Part shown: positions 55,261 to 64,000 of the stretch, one piece after another
How positions within the stretch are numbered: the first letter of the stretch is position 1
Layout: every line of letters begins with the position of its first letter
Assembly (NCBI GenBank): GCA_031261605.1
Contig: JAISJI010000017.1
Coordinates: forward strand, 1 to 64,000
Source of the DNA: Ignavibacteria bacterium
GTDB taxonomy: Bacteria; Bacteroidota; Ignavibacteria; Kapaibacteriales; UBA2268
Reading direction: 5' to 3'
Length of the DNA: 64,000 nt
Program-made: the position numbers and the translations under genes
Notes under the pieces: model-generated
What the model was told of the DNA's origin: nothing
The model's input: only the letters and a program-made list of their open reading frames with translations
Databases searched by the model: none

Positions 55261-55980
55261 ATGATATTACAATTCAACAACGTTTCATACGCAATACATA
55301 ATACCGCAATCCTGCAAAACATTTCCTTCGAAGTTGATGCAGGTGACTTCTTGTCTATTGTCGGACCCAATGGCTCGGGTAAAACTACGCTACTTAAGTT
55401 TATCATCGGAGCGAAAAGCAACTACTCCGGCGATATTGTATTTAATGAAAAGCCCATTATTGGCTATGTTCCACAGGTGAAGACACTGCAAAAGTCCTTT
55501 CCGGCAACAGCGTTAGAACTTGTAGTGAATGGCATTACGTCTAAATGGAAATTCCGTATTAGCAAGGAAAATAAAGCGAATGCTTTGGAACTCTTGGAGC
55601 AGTTAAACATTGCACACGTTGCATCTCAGCAACTATGCGAACTCTCCGGCGGAGAACTCCAACGCATATACTTAGCGAGAGCCATTGTCCGCAAACCGCA
55701 AATATTGCTGTTGGACGAGCCGGCTACGGGTGTGGATTTGGTTTGCGAAAAAGATATGAACGAATTAATTGATACGCTACATACGGAGATGAAAACTACT
55801 ATCATTATGGTTACTCACGACTGGTCTTCGGCGTATCATCATTCAAACAAACTGCTGTTGCTGAATAAGGAGATGGTGTTCTTTGGAACGCCGTCAGATG
55901 GATTTACGGATACCAACCTTGCACGCACATTCTCTAATATGAGTGACCATCATAACGTAACTTTTGGATTAAAACAATGA
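55261..55980 (+). CDS. Zn/Mn-type ABC transporter ATP-binding protein
   Basis: The 239-aa ATPase has Walker A GPNGSGKT (35-42), Q-loop VPQVKTLQKSFP, signature LSGGELQRIYLARA, Walker B ILLLDEPATGVD and H-loop VTHD. It is closest in layout to ZnuC/MntB-type metal importers and overlaps the permease gene by 4 nt (ATGA). No substrate-binding protein gene is next to it, so the metal is unassigned. Confidence 0.93.
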   Translation: MILQFNNVSYAIHNTAILQNISFEVDAGDFLSIVGPNGSGKTTLLKFIIGAKSNYSGDIVFNEKPIIGYVPQVKTLQKSFPATALELVVNGITSKWKFRISKENKANALELLEQLNIAHVASQQLCELSGGELQRIYLARAIVRKPQILLLDEPATGVDLVCEKDMNELIDTLHTEMKTTIIMVTHDWSSAYHHSNKLLLLNKEMVFFGTPSDGFTDTNLARTFSNMSDHHNVTFGLKQ

Positions 55981-56756
55981 ACATATTCTTACAAAACGCA
56001 CTTATAGCCGGCATTGCCATCAGCATTACTTGCTCGCTACTGGGAGTTTTCCTTGTGCAGCGAAAGATGAGTTTCCTCGGTAGTGGATTATCCCATTCGG
56101 CACTTGGTGGCATTGGACTTGCTATATTGCTGGGTATTGAGCCGATGTATGTAGCGTTACCATTCACCGTATTGGTATCGCTGTTAATTACATTGGTCAA
56201 TGAGCGGACGAAATTGGAAATGGATACATCTATTGGGATACTCTTCTCGGCTGCAACTGCTCTTGGTATCATCTTCATTGCCCAAAGTAGCGGGTATGTA
56301 GGAGATGCTTATAGTTATCTCTTCGGCTCTATACTTGGAGTTACACCGATGGATATAGTTGTAGCGATTGCTTTCACTGCCATTACCATTGCGTTTATGT
56401 GGAGATACTGGGAAGAATTGGCTTATAGCACATTTGATGCAGAGTTGGCGTTGTCGGACAATGTTCATATTCGGCGAAATACATATCTTCTACATATCTT
56501 ATTGGCGATTGCTATCGTGGTAGCGATGAAGATTATTGGCATTGTGTTATGCACTGCTTTTCTGACGCTACCAGCAGCAATAGCAAGGGTTGTAGCGGGT
56601 ACATTTACGAAGATGACATTGATTGCGGTTGTGGTTGGAATAGCGACAACGGTTGTTGGTATGTTCGTATCTTTTTTAGTGGATTTTCCTTCCGGAGCGA
56701 CGATAATAGTGGTGCAGAGTTTGGTCTTTGGAGTATGTATGGTGGTTAAGAGGTAA
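55977..56756 (+). CDS. Zn/Mn-type ABC transporter permease
   Basis: The 259-aa ABC-3 family (ZnuB/MntC-like) permease has seven or eight hydrophobic segments: LIAGIAISITCSLLGVFLVQ, SFLGSGLSHSALGGIGLAIL, and AMKIIGIVLCTAFLTLPAAI with the C-terminal PSGATIIVVQSLVFG. It is translationally coupled to the ATPase. The stop codon abuts that of the convergent phosphohexomutase gene. Confidence 0.93.
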   Translation: MNIFLQNALIAGIAISITCSLLGVFLVQRKMSFLGSGLSHSALGGIGLAILLGIEPMYVALPFTVLVSLLITLVNERTKLEMDTSIGILFSAATALGIIFIAQSSGYVGDAYSYLFGSILGVTPMDIVVAIAFTAITIAFMWRYWEELAYSTFDAELALSDNVHIRRNTYLLHILLAIAIVVAMKIIGIVLCTAFLTLPAAIARVVAGTFTKMTLIAVVVGIATTVVGMFVSFLVDFPSGATIIVVQSLVFGVCMVVKR

Positions 56757-58139
56757 TTATATCATTTCAAGGACATCATTGGCTAAGCCCTCGGCACGAT
56801 TATATGTAGATGACTCTGCGATTACACGTATAATCGGCTCTGTATTGGATGCTCGCAGATGCACCCAAGCATTGCTGTATGTGATTTTAATGCCATCAAT
56901 AAGGGAGATTCGGCTTTGTGGAAATATTTCTCCAATTTTGGAATACAATTCCTCTCTATTGCCATCAAATTCCTTCTTACACTTTATCATCGCATACTTA
57001 GGATAGTTATCCGATAGCGTGAATAGCGTTGCTCCTAAGCGAGCAAGTATCGCCAGAGTAAGTGCAATGCCAACAAGCGAGTCGCGTCCATAGTGGCAAT
57101 CGGCGAGTATCACCCCACCACTACCTTCGCCTCCGATAATAGCACCGGTCTGTTGCATTTTTTGGACAACATTTATTTCGCCGACAGGTGAGCGTTCTAT
57201 TCTTCCACCATAAATTGATGCAACAGCATCAGCCAGCATTGTAGTAGATTGATTTACTACGGCTATCTTCATCCCATCGTTGTTGAGTGTATAGTAGCTA
57301 TCGATGGCAATGCAGACGGTTTCTTCTTCGCAAAGCAATTCTCCATTCTCATCCACCAATACTAAGCGGTCGGCATCTGGGTCAACAGCAATGCCCATAT
57401 AGACATTCTTATCTTCATTCTTAGATTTTTCTATATTCTTTTTTTTAATATAGTTGCATAGTGCGGTAAGATTTTCTTTAATTGGCTCGGGAATATGTGG
57501 AAAGTCGCCCGTTCCATCGCAATACAATTCCTCATACTTACATCCCAGTCGTTTTAGCAACCTTGGCACAGCCACAGAACCACCAGCATTCACCGCATCA
57601 ATAACGAAAACGGCGTTCATTTTATTAAGGCGGAAGCGGATGTTAGCGATTTCATTTGCTATATAAGGCACATTTATTACTTGGTCAATGTGCATATCTA
57701 TTGGGTCTTCTACTTCTATTACTTCGCCGATATTGTTAACTAGCGAGGCGGGTTCATTAAGTAGCGACCATAGTCGTTCATTATCACCTGAATTGAGGAA
57801 TAAACCATCACCATTGAGGAACTTTAAGCCATTCCAATTGCTCGGGTTATGAGATGCAGTAATGGCGATGCCGCCAACAGCATTGTGTGCCGTAATATTG
57901 ATTTGCACGGTCGGAGTAGGGACAACACCAAGTAGCAGGACGTCGTGCCCCAATAGAGTGAGTTCCTTTACCAGCACGCCTTCTATCCAAGAGCCAGATG
58001 GGCGACCATCTCTACCGATAACGATAGAACCACCGTTGCCAAGAAATTTATGGAAGGCATTTGCATAATCTACCACGAGCGACTTCGTAAGTTGGTCTAA
58101 TGTAGCACGTAGTCCGGATATTGAGCGAACAATAGGCAT
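56757..58139 (-). CDS. Phosphohexomutase (GlmM/phosphomannomutase family)
   Basis: The 460-aa alpha-D-phosphohexomutase has the phosphoserine loop ITASHNPSNWNG (Ser96), metal loop AVDPDADRL, sugar loop GGEGSGGVI and C-terminal phosphate-binding RASNTEPIIR. The GEGSGG variant is nearer to PMM/PGM-GlmM of the archaeal and Bacteroidetes type than to E. coli GlmM. It may supply GlcN-1-P or Man-1-P. It lies 30 nt downstream of pspA on the same strand. Confidence 0.9.
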   Translation of the reverse strand: MPIVRSISGLRATLDQLTKSLVVDYANAFHKFLGNGGSIVIGRDGRPSGSWIEGVLVKELTLLGHDVLLLGVVPTPTVQINITAHNAVGGIAITASHNPSNWNGLKFLNGDGLFLNSGDNERLWSLLNEPASLVNNIGEVIEVEDPIDMHIDQVINVPYIANEIANIRFRLNKMNAVFVIDAVNAGGSVAVPRLLKRLGCKYEELYCDGTGDFPHIPEPIKENLTALCNYIKKKNIEKSKNEDKNVYMGIAVDPDADRLVLVDENGELLCEEETVCIAIDSYYTLNNDGMKIAVVNQSTTMLADAVASIYGGRIERSPVGEINVVQKMQQTGAIIGGEGSGGVILADCHYGRDSLVGIALTLAILARLGATLFTLSDNYPKYAMIKCKKEFDGNREELYSKIGEIFPQSRISLIDGIKITYSNAWVHLRASNTEPIIRVIAESSTYNRAEGLANDVLEMI

Positions 58140-58169
58140 ATTGGATAAAGAAAAGGGTTTGTATTGAAA

Positions 58170-58865
58170 TTAATTAAGTAGGTTCTGCTCATTAGAACCG
58201 GGCAACATATTCATCTGTTGTTTCAGAGCGAGCAAATTAGCTTCTATATCCGAATTGGATGCCAATTTTTTGAATTCAATATCTAAGGAAGTATTGGTGC
58301 CGGCGAGTTCCTCATAAGCGGATGCTTCTGCTTCAAGTCCCAAAATCTTTTCCTCATATTTATCAAAATTGCCGAAGGCATCTGTTCCGATACCCGCCAA
58401 GTTCTTATTAATCTGCTTTTGTGCTTTTGCTGCTTGGGAGCGAGCGATGAGAGTAGATTGTCTATTCTTTGCTTCGTCCAATTTAGCTTTCAGTTGCGAC
58501 AGTTGTTCTCTAAGTTTCTTAGATGTCTCTGCTGCTTGTGTATGGAGTGGCATAAGGTCTTGGAGATTTCTATCTTCAATGGCTTTCTTCTCTAATGCTT
58601 GTCGTGCCAAGTCCTCTCTACCGGCTTGTAGTGCCTGCATAGCTTTATTTTGCCAATCGGTGCTATTTTTGCGGGCTTGTTCCATTTTGCGGGCGAGATT
58701 TTTTTCGTTAGCGATGGCTTGAGCGATAGCAGTGGTTGCTTTATTGATTGATGTCTCCATATCAAGCACCATTTGCTTAAGCATTTTTTCAGAATCTTCG
58801 ATATTATCTAATGCTGCATTAGCATTAGAGCGAAAGAGATTAATGATACGTTGGAAGATACCCAT
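58170..58865 (-). CDS. pspA: PspA/IM30 (Vipp1) family membrane-stress protein
   Basis: The 231-aa coiled-coil protein has the N-terminal amphipathic helix MGIFQRIINLFRSNANAALD, the EDSEKMLKQMVLDMETSINK segment, long heptad coils and a central FGNFDKYEEKILGLEAEASA. ESCRT-III-like proteins of this family polymerise on the inner membrane and repair it. No pspF or pspBC genes are near. Confidence 0.94.
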   Translation of the reverse strand: MGIFQRIINLFRSNANAALDNIEDSEKMLKQMVLDMETSINKATTAIAQAIANEKNLARKMEQARKNSTDWQNKAMQALQAGREDLARQALEKKAIEDRNLQDLMPLHTQAAETSKKLREQLSQLKAKLDEAKNRQSTLIARSQAAKAQKQINKNLAGIGTDAFGNFDKYEEKILGLEAEASAYEELAGTNTSLDIEFKKLASNSDIEANLLALKQQMNMLPGSNEQNLLN

Positions 58866-59079
58866 AAATTACCTATTTAATAATTATAAAACGAATACGA
58901 AAACATAATATACCGCTTTTTTTTGAATTTATTTATATATGCATAAAATTAATTGATTTTTGCGAACTTTTTCCCTCTCGGATGAAGGGAACAATAATAT
59001 GTAGTTATTTGTCTTTTATTATAGTGGAAATTTTGTAAAAAAGATTTATATTGCGTATTCAAATATAATGGAGTCAATT

Positions 59080-59949
59080 ATGAATATTTACAAAACCATT
59101 TTTTTTATCGCTCTCACTTCTATCCTTATGCTCCCAAATCTATACTCGCAAGAAAATATGTATAAGTATAATGTTGAGAATACTAAGGTGTTTATGCTAT
59201 CCGAAGGACAACATAGCGGTAGTGCAAGTTTTTTGGTCAATGCATCGGAAGATGTGATTAAGAAGTATCTCCCGGATGGTAAGTTTCCGATGGCGACCAA
59301 TTGCTATCTCATAGTAACGGATAATCATAGGATACTTGTGGATGCTGGCTATGGTAGGGAACTTCCGAAGAATTTGGATGCTGTTGGTTATCCTGCTAAT
59401 ACCATTGATATTGTGCTACTTACGCATATGCACGGCGACCATATTGGTGGATTGATTGATGAGCAAGGTAATATCGCTTTTCCAAATGCGATGCTCTATA
59501 TCGCCACCACGGAGGCGGATTATTGGATGGAGCAGAACAATAAGAGTGCAGTTCAAGTAATTGAAAAATATAAACTTGTAAACAAGTTGCATCTATATGA
59601 GCCGCAGCCGTTGTCCAATGCTCTCGTTCCGCTATTGTATGATGAGAATTATATTTATGCGATTGCTGCATTTGGACATACACCGGGGCATACAGTATTT
59701 CAGATTGGCAATCGTGATAAGATGCTGATATGGGGTGACTTAACGCACGCAATGGCAGTGCAGATGCCCTATCCGAATATTTCTATGACTTTCGACGTAT
59801 CGCCAAAGGATGCAGCGGTAACGCGTAAGAATATATTGGATTACGTATCGGCGAATAAAATTGTTGTTGCCGGAATGCACATTGCATATCCGGGAATAGG
59901 ATATATAGAAAGTGCTGGCAGTGGTTATGTCTTTAATCCAATGAAGTAG
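59080..59949 (+). CDS. Exported metallo-beta-lactamase-fold hydrolase
   Basis: The ATG at 59080 (MNIYKTIFFIALTSILMLPN) gives a clean signal peptide; the ATG at 59068 adds an acidic MESI. The 289-aa protein has the MBL metal motif THMHGDHIGG, a later AFGHTPGHTVFQIG His and the WGDLTH Asp. An intact di-zinc site is likely. The sequence is closest to the AHL-lactonase/'MBL-fold' group rather than class B beta-lactamases; the substrate is unknown. Confidence 0.9.
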   Translation: MNIYKTIFFIALTSILMLPNLYSQENMYKYNVENTKVFMLSEGQHSGSASFLVNASEDVIKKYLPDGKFPMATNCYLIVTDNHRILVDAGYGRELPKNLDAVGYPANTIDIVLLTHMHGDHIGGLIDEQGNIAFPNAMLYIATTEADYWMEQNNKSAVQVIEKYKLVNKLHLYEPQPLSNALVPLLYDENYIYAIAAFGHTPGHTVFQIGNRDKMLIWGDLTHAMAVQMPYPNISMTFDVSPKDAAVTRKNILDYVSANKIVVAGMHIAYPGIGYIESAGSGYVFNPMK

Positions 59950-60059
59950 GTTACAGCTGCTTAGGCAGGAAATAGTAAAAAATAGCGTCCTATATCAATT
60001 ATGTTGATAAACTTTCGTATATTACAAATATTACTACACACTAATCCTTACAAAAAAAA

Positions 60060-61044
60060 ATGAAATTTTCTCTCTCTATTATTCTCCGCAGTTCTCTTTC
60101 TTGCGAGCCAATTCACCATCCTCGCTGTAGATTTAAATCTGCTCCCAATATCAATTGGTAACCAATTAGAACCGGCAATATCCCAGCAAATTCAAGGTTT
60201 TACAAACGCAAAACTCGTCTGCATATACACCACTCCAACCATAACTCTTACCGGAATCGGTGATTACAACTATAGAATAGAATTTGATGATGCGACACAT
60301 AAAGGTGGCGCTTCTTTTTGGATTGCTACTTATGTAGATTCGCTAAACCCCAGTATTATCAAGTCATTTACGTTTTTTGATACCAAAACTGATGGATTTA
60401 CTGTTATGACTTGGTCTCAGCCAATGGTTGCCTGTCTCAACTTTAGGTTTTCTACAGAGAGATATTTAACGGTTAATACTATGGATTTTGCCAATTTTAT
60501 TGAAAAATTGAGGGACGAAAGCAAAATCCCGAGTATTATTGATACGATGGAAGATGTAATTATTAACAGTACGTATATGTTTGGTGCTGGGTTCCCTGAA
60601 AAATTTTATGTCAACGATAGTTTATTGGAATTATACAAGAGTAGACCGATTTTTTGTGCTGCTACACTTCGCTATTATGAGCCGAAAGAATGCAATTTTT
60701 GCTATTCGGATATTCCGATGCAGCAGTTATATTGTATAGATGATTTTGATGGGATTAATGATGAATTGAAGCCAACACAAGCAAATATCTATCCAAATCC
60801 AGCGAACGCTAACTCTATGGTAACAATAGAGTTAAATCCCAGCCAAGTAGGAAGTGGAGCAAATATTGTGCTATATGATATGCTGGGAAATGAAATCAAA
60901 CAAATTTATAATGAATTCGTAGGTGCGAATGATTATTCGCCCTTACATATAACGTTTTCTACACAAGAACTCCCGAAAGGTATTTATTATCTAAAAATAC
61001 TGAGCGGTGGCGATGTGAAGGTAGAGAAGGTGGTGGTGAGGTAA
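60060..61044 (+). CDS. T9SS-secreted protein with frameshift in signal peptide
   Basis: The ATG at 60060 opens MKFSLS and runs out of frame within a T4-(CT)4 tract at 60066-60077. A net shift of +2 (one more CT) or -1 (one T fewer) at that tract rejoins frame and yields a perfect signal peptide (LLFSAVLFLASQFTILAV). The frame then continues to 61044, including the track's 212-aa ORF from 60406. The C-terminal ~85 residues (ANIYPNPANANSMVTIEL, IVLYDMLGNEIKQ, LPKGIYYLKIL) are a T9SS sorting tail. The mature N-terminal domain is unrecognised. Either a phase-variable gene, a recent pseudogene or a sequencing error. Confidence 0.75.
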
Positions 61045-61059
61045 TTTTTTTGATTTCAC

Positions 61060-61215
61060 CCAATCCTTCCTAGGTGGTAGGTATGGACCCAACCCAACCC
61101 TTTGGGGAGGCGTTTAAATAATCTGCCATTGCGGGCTTGCCCCCGCAATCCCCATTGTGTTGTAGGGGTTCAAAATTTTGAATCCCTGCGAATGATAGAT
61201 TCAATTCCCTAAATA
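61060..61215 (+). repeat. Intergenic repeat (families I and III), sixth copy
   Basis: CCTTTGGGGAGG, then TGCCATTGCGGGCTTGCCCC with CGCAATCCCC, as at 38825. No gene lies between 61045 and 61290. Confidence 0.75.
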
Positions 61216-61290
61216 TCCCTCCTACAAAAATAAATTTTGTATTTACCGCATAAATTGTTAATTTGCACTTCCTATATTCCAAATTAAAAT

Positions 61291-62601
61291 ATGAACTACC
61301 AATCCATCACGGAAAAATTAATAAATAGAGCAAAAACATACTCCGCTAATCTGAAAATATCTGTTCGTAAAGACAAATCTTTTGATGTCGGCATTCGCAA
61401 TGGCGAAGTAGAGGAATTGCAGGAAGCATCCGCTACAAACCTCTCACTTTTCGTCAATATTGATAACAAAACTGCATCGGCTGCTACATCAGATATGCGA
61501 TACGAAACGCTTGAGACGCTTTTGGATAATGCACTTGAGCGTGCTATGCTTGCATCTGTGGATGAAGATGCTATCTTCCCAGAATATGAGCCACTTACAA
61601 TACAGCCGGATAGTTTGCAATTATACTCAGCGGACATTACAGAGATTACGCCAGAGGAGAAGATACAGGCAGCAAAGGATTTAGAAAAACGCTGTCTATT
61701 GGATGAGCGTATTACGCTATCGGCTGGCTCTGGTTATAGTACGAATGAAAGCGAGTATTTGTTGGCATTATCCAATGGATTTTATGGCACTTACAAGACA
61801 TCTCATTGTTCGTTGGGAGTGTATTTACAAGCGGGGAATGATACTACAGCGTATCAAGATGGATGGTCAGATAATGCACGTAGTCCGAAGCAGTTACGCT
61901 CCGTAGAGGAGGTTGCTGAAATTGCGGTAGAGCGTGCTACACGTATGCTTGGAGCGAGGAAAGTAGCAACTCAACAAGTGCCGGTTATCATAGACCGCTA
62001 TGCAGCGGGTTCCATACTTGGCTTTATGTTGGAATGCTTGAATGGGCGTAATGTGTATATGCAGCAATCGGTTTTTGCGGGTAAATTGGGAATGCAAATC
62101 GCTAATAAGAATGTTACGATTTACGATAATCCGCTCATATCGGGTTCGTTGGGTGCTCGTCCATTTGATGCAGAGGGTATTCCTTGTCGCAACAATAGTA
62201 TAATAGCCGATGGCGTGTTAAAGTCCTATTTATTAACGACTTACTCTGCTAAGAAGTTAGGTATGAAGGTGAATGGCTTGGCATCGGGAACATCCAATTT
62301 ATTTTTAGCAAAAGGCACACATAGCCAAACCGAACTAATACATAGTATTGACAAGGGCTTACTGCTACTTAAAACATTGGGACAAGGCACCGATACCACT
62401 ACCGGTGGCTATTCCAAAGGGGCGTATGGGATTTGGATAGAGAATGGGGAATTGACACATCCGGTATCGGAGATTACAATATCGGGTAATATTTGCGATA
62501 TGCTGAATGGAATTGGAATGATTGGTAATAATCCAGATGAGCGTAGGGCTTGGCAAGTGCCGTCGTTCATAGTAGATGGCTTAACAATTTCTGGTAATTG
62601 A
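61291..62601 (+). CDS. TldD/PmbA-family protein (PmbA-like, cytosolic)
   Basis: The 436-aa protein is the shorter PmbA-type relative without HExxxH. It has VEELQEASATNLSLFV, AAGSILGFMLECLNGRN, DAEGIPCRNNSIIADGVLK, YGIWIENGELTHPVSEITIS and MLNGIGMIGNNPDERR. PmbA forms a heterodimer with TldD, the catalytic partner, to process peptides. The exported TldD at 16368 is not a fitting partner because this protein has no signal peptide; another TldD probably exists elsewhere. Confidence 0.93.
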   Translation: MNYQSITEKLINRAKTYSANLKISVRKDKSFDVGIRNGEVEELQEASATNLSLFVNIDNKTASAATSDMRYETLETLLDNALERAMLASVDEDAIFPEYEPLTIQPDSLQLYSADITEITPEEKIQAAKDLEKRCLLDERITLSAGSGYSTNESEYLLALSNGFYGTYKTSHCSLGVYLQAGNDTTAYQDGWSDNARSPKQLRSVEEVAEIAVERATRMLGARKVATQQVPVIIDRYAAGSILGFMLECLNGRNVYMQQSVFAGKLGMQIANKNVTIYDNPLISGSLGARPFDAEGIPCRNNSIIADGVLKSYLLTTYSAKKLGMKVNGLASGTSNLFLAKGTHSQTELIHSIDKGLLLLKTLGQGTDTTTGGYSKGAYGIWIENGELTHPVSEITISGNICDMLNGIGMIGNNPDERRAWQVPSFIVDGLTISGN

Positions 62602-62635
62602 TTTTTTTTTTGAATTAATAATAAATGAGGAACTT

Positions 62636-63439
62636 ATGGGTTTAAATAACACACTCATAGGAGCAATAGCCGGCGATGTTATTGGCTCTGCTTATGAATT
62701 TAATAACGTGAAAACAACTAATTTTCCGTTATGGACAGAGGATACCGATTATAGCGATGACACGGTTTTAACTGTCGCTATCGCTGATGCTATTCTCAAT
62801 AAAAAAGATTTTGCGAAAACGGTATGGCAATATGGTCGCAATTATGAAGATGCCGGTTATGGCGGTATGTTTCTGCAATGGCTATTTAATAACGAAGATG
62901 ATAGCAATCTCCAGCCGTATAATAGTTTCGGCAATGGCTCTGCGATGCGGGTTAGTGCTGTTGGTTTTGCTTATGAGACACTGGAAGAGGTGTTGGAAGT
63001 AGCCAAGCAGACCGCAGAAATAACGCATAATCATCCGGAAGGAATTAAAGGGGCACAAGCGACTGCTTCTGCAATATTTTTGGCGAAAAATGGCAAAAGT
63101 AAGCAGGAGATTAAGGAATATATAACACAAACTTTTGGCTATAATTTGGATTTCACTCTTGATGAAATTCGTCCATCATATCGTTTTTATGAGACCTGCC
63201 AAATGACAGTTCCGCAGGCGCTCGTTGCATTTTTGGAGAGCACTGATTACGAAAGTGCTATTCGTTTAGCGATTTCCATTGGCGGAGATAGTGATACGAT
63301 TGCTTGTATGACCGGTGGAATAGCAGCAGCGTATTACAAGGAAATCCCACAGGAAATAATTGATTTGGTGGCGAGCAAATTGCCCGTGGAATTTATGGAA
63401 GTAATTAATGAATTTGAGAATAAAATTATAACGCATTAA
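62636..63439 (+). CDS. ADP-ribosylglycohydrolase family protein
   Basis: The 267-aa DraG-like enzyme removes ADP-ribose from proteins. Metal and substrate motifs are present: IAGDVIGSAYEF, YSDDTVLTVAIADA, FGNGSAMRVSAVGFAY, and the late SIGGDSDTIACMTGGIAAAY. The target is unknown; it is not next to a dinitrogenase reductase gene or any visible ADP-ribosyltransferase, so a housekeeping or toxin-reversal role is possible. Confidence 0.95.
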   Translation: MGLNNTLIGAIAGDVIGSAYEFNNVKTTNFPLWTEDTDYSDDTVLTVAIADAILNKKDFAKTVWQYGRNYEDAGYGGMFLQWLFNNEDDSNLQPYNSFGNGSAMRVSAVGFAYETLEEVLEVAKQTAEITHNHPEGIKGAQATASAIFLAKNGKSKQEIKEYITQTFGYNLDFTLDEIRPSYRFYETCQMTVPQALVAFLESTDYESAIRLAISIGGDSDTIACMTGGIAAAYYKEIPQEIIDLVASKLPVEFMEVINEFENKIITH

Positions 63440-63452
63440 ATAGCATATACTT

Positions 63453-64000
63453 ATGTTAAATTATAAATCAGTTTTTATTGCAATACTTGTTGCATATATC
63501 ATCGGCACTATGGTGCTTGGTGTATACTTTGCTATGCACGGCATTGAGTTGCGATATGTCTCACTATTAGAGGTAGTTATCTTTTTTGTTCCGCTATTAT
63601 TTGTGGTAGGAAGCGATAACTCAAAGGATAGTGGAAGCGAATTGCTAGCGATATACAAACCAACGCTCGGTGGATACTTCAAGTTGAATAAGTTCCCAAT
63701 CTCTATAACACCTTTTATTCTATGGGGGTTAGTTGGAGTGATGTTGATGGAAATGGGAGTTGATGTGGTATCGGTTCGGCTACTACCGGATAGCATAATG
63801 GAGTATTACATACAAATTACCGAGAAGTATTTAGAAATGCAGAACTCCTTATCAATCAATGGCAGCGGAACATTATTAGAGATGGGCGAGATAATATTGC
63901 TTGTGGCATTGGTTCCGGCGGTGTGCGAGGAATTTCTATTTCGTGGTTACTTGTTGCGGAATTTGCTGGTGCATCATTCAGTTGGATATTCGGTCTGTAT
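63453..64000 (+). CDS. CPBP-family membrane protease, C-terminus beyond window
   Basis: The ORF starts at an ATG 13 nt after the previous stop and runs off the window without a stop (182 codons), so it is not in the track. It has at least four hydrophobic segments (IAILVAYIIGTMVLGVYF, FILWGLVGVMLMEMG). The CAAX-protease motif I is LVPAVCEEFLFRGYLLRNL (EExxxR). CPBP proteases have been linked to bacteriocin immunity and protein processing; the substrate is unknown. ORFs of the track on the minus strand here are shadows. Confidence 0.85.
   Translation, partial: MLNYKSVFIAILVAYIIGTMVLGVYFAMHGIELRYVSLLEVVIFFVPLLFVVGSDNSKDSGSELLAIYKPTLGGYFKLNKFPISITPFILWGLVGVMLMEMGVDVVSVRLLPDSIMEYYIQITEKYLEMQNSLSINGSGTLLEMGEIILLVALVPAVCEEFLFRGYLLRNLLVHHSVGYSVC

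Noticed and set aside
62636-64000. Defence island (ADP-ribosylglycohydrolase plus CPBP protease)
   Set aside because: Both families have frequent housekeeping roles and no restriction, nuclease or other defence gene is beside them.

Overview
The window looks like the chromosome of a Gram-negative bacterium of the FCB group (Bacteroidota, Ignavibacteriota or 'Kapabacteria'-like), moderately AT-rich. Three things support this. Secreted proteins carry type IX secretion (T9SS/Por) C-terminal sorting tails. There is a gingipain-type C25 peptidase. The best promoters have the Bacteroidetes layout TTTG-N19/20-TAnnTTTG rather than the sigma-70 layout. No phage, integrase, transposase or CRISPR array was seen.

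Layout: 1-4923 (-) two tandem secreted GLUG-repeat proteins. 5320-10975 a small secreted protein, ftsH, uvrB, and pgeF (-). 11044-11448 RNase P RNA. 11498-14944 an HPt protein, small secreted or motility-like ORFs, tRNA-Leu(TAA), a STAS anti-anti-sigma factor and an LptF/G permease. 14944-19374 yqeY, a tandemly duplicated RelBE-type module, a secreted TldD, and rodA. 19571-23890 a repeat-rich intergenic, an unknown secreted protein with a lipoprotein serine protease, and a PerR-like Fur regulator next to rubrerythrin. 23963-29129 a GT4 glycosyltransferase and the str operon (rpsL-rpsG-fusA, -) with a MazEF-type pair inside it. 29223-33643 a secreted TPR protein, topA, hicBA, a truncated hicB and a NifU-like protein. 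33882-38784 an SDR, ackA and a glycosidase-like/membrane fusion. 38969-44047 an unknown exported protein (-), then atpG, atpD and atpC interleaved with toxin-antitoxin genes. 44137-49835 an outer-membrane protein, map, a DUF2283 gene, infA and the C25 peptidase (-). 49955-58865 a chimeric GLUG protein, rfbC-like, ftsW (-), GT2, an unknown membrane protein, a Zn/Mn ABC transporter, a phosphohexomutase (-) and pspA (-). 59080-64000 an exported metallo-beta-lactamase-fold protein, a T9SS protein with a frameshift in its signal peptide, a TldD/PmbA protein, an ADP-ribosylglycohydrolase and a partial CPBP protease.

The most striking pattern is the placement of small toxin-antitoxin-like genes. They sit between rpsG and fusA (toxin stop 3 nt before the fusA start), between atpG and atpD, between atpD and atpC (a decayed RelE), between map and infA (DUF2283), directly after yqeY (two tandem copies) and directly after topA. 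Conserved core operons have therefore been repeatedly interrupted by TA-type cassettes.

A second pattern is modular secretion leaders. Unrelated exported proteins at 19967, 29879 and 39832 share related signal peptides and upstream DNA. Two of them are 68/71 identical over RBS plus signal peptide. Two share about 150 bp of upstream sequence. A 22-bp core containing a perfect DnaA-box-like TTATCCACA occurs exactly at three intergenic sites. Several families of intergenic hairpin repeats fill most other gaps. All functions are inferred from sequence reading alone; no search was run.
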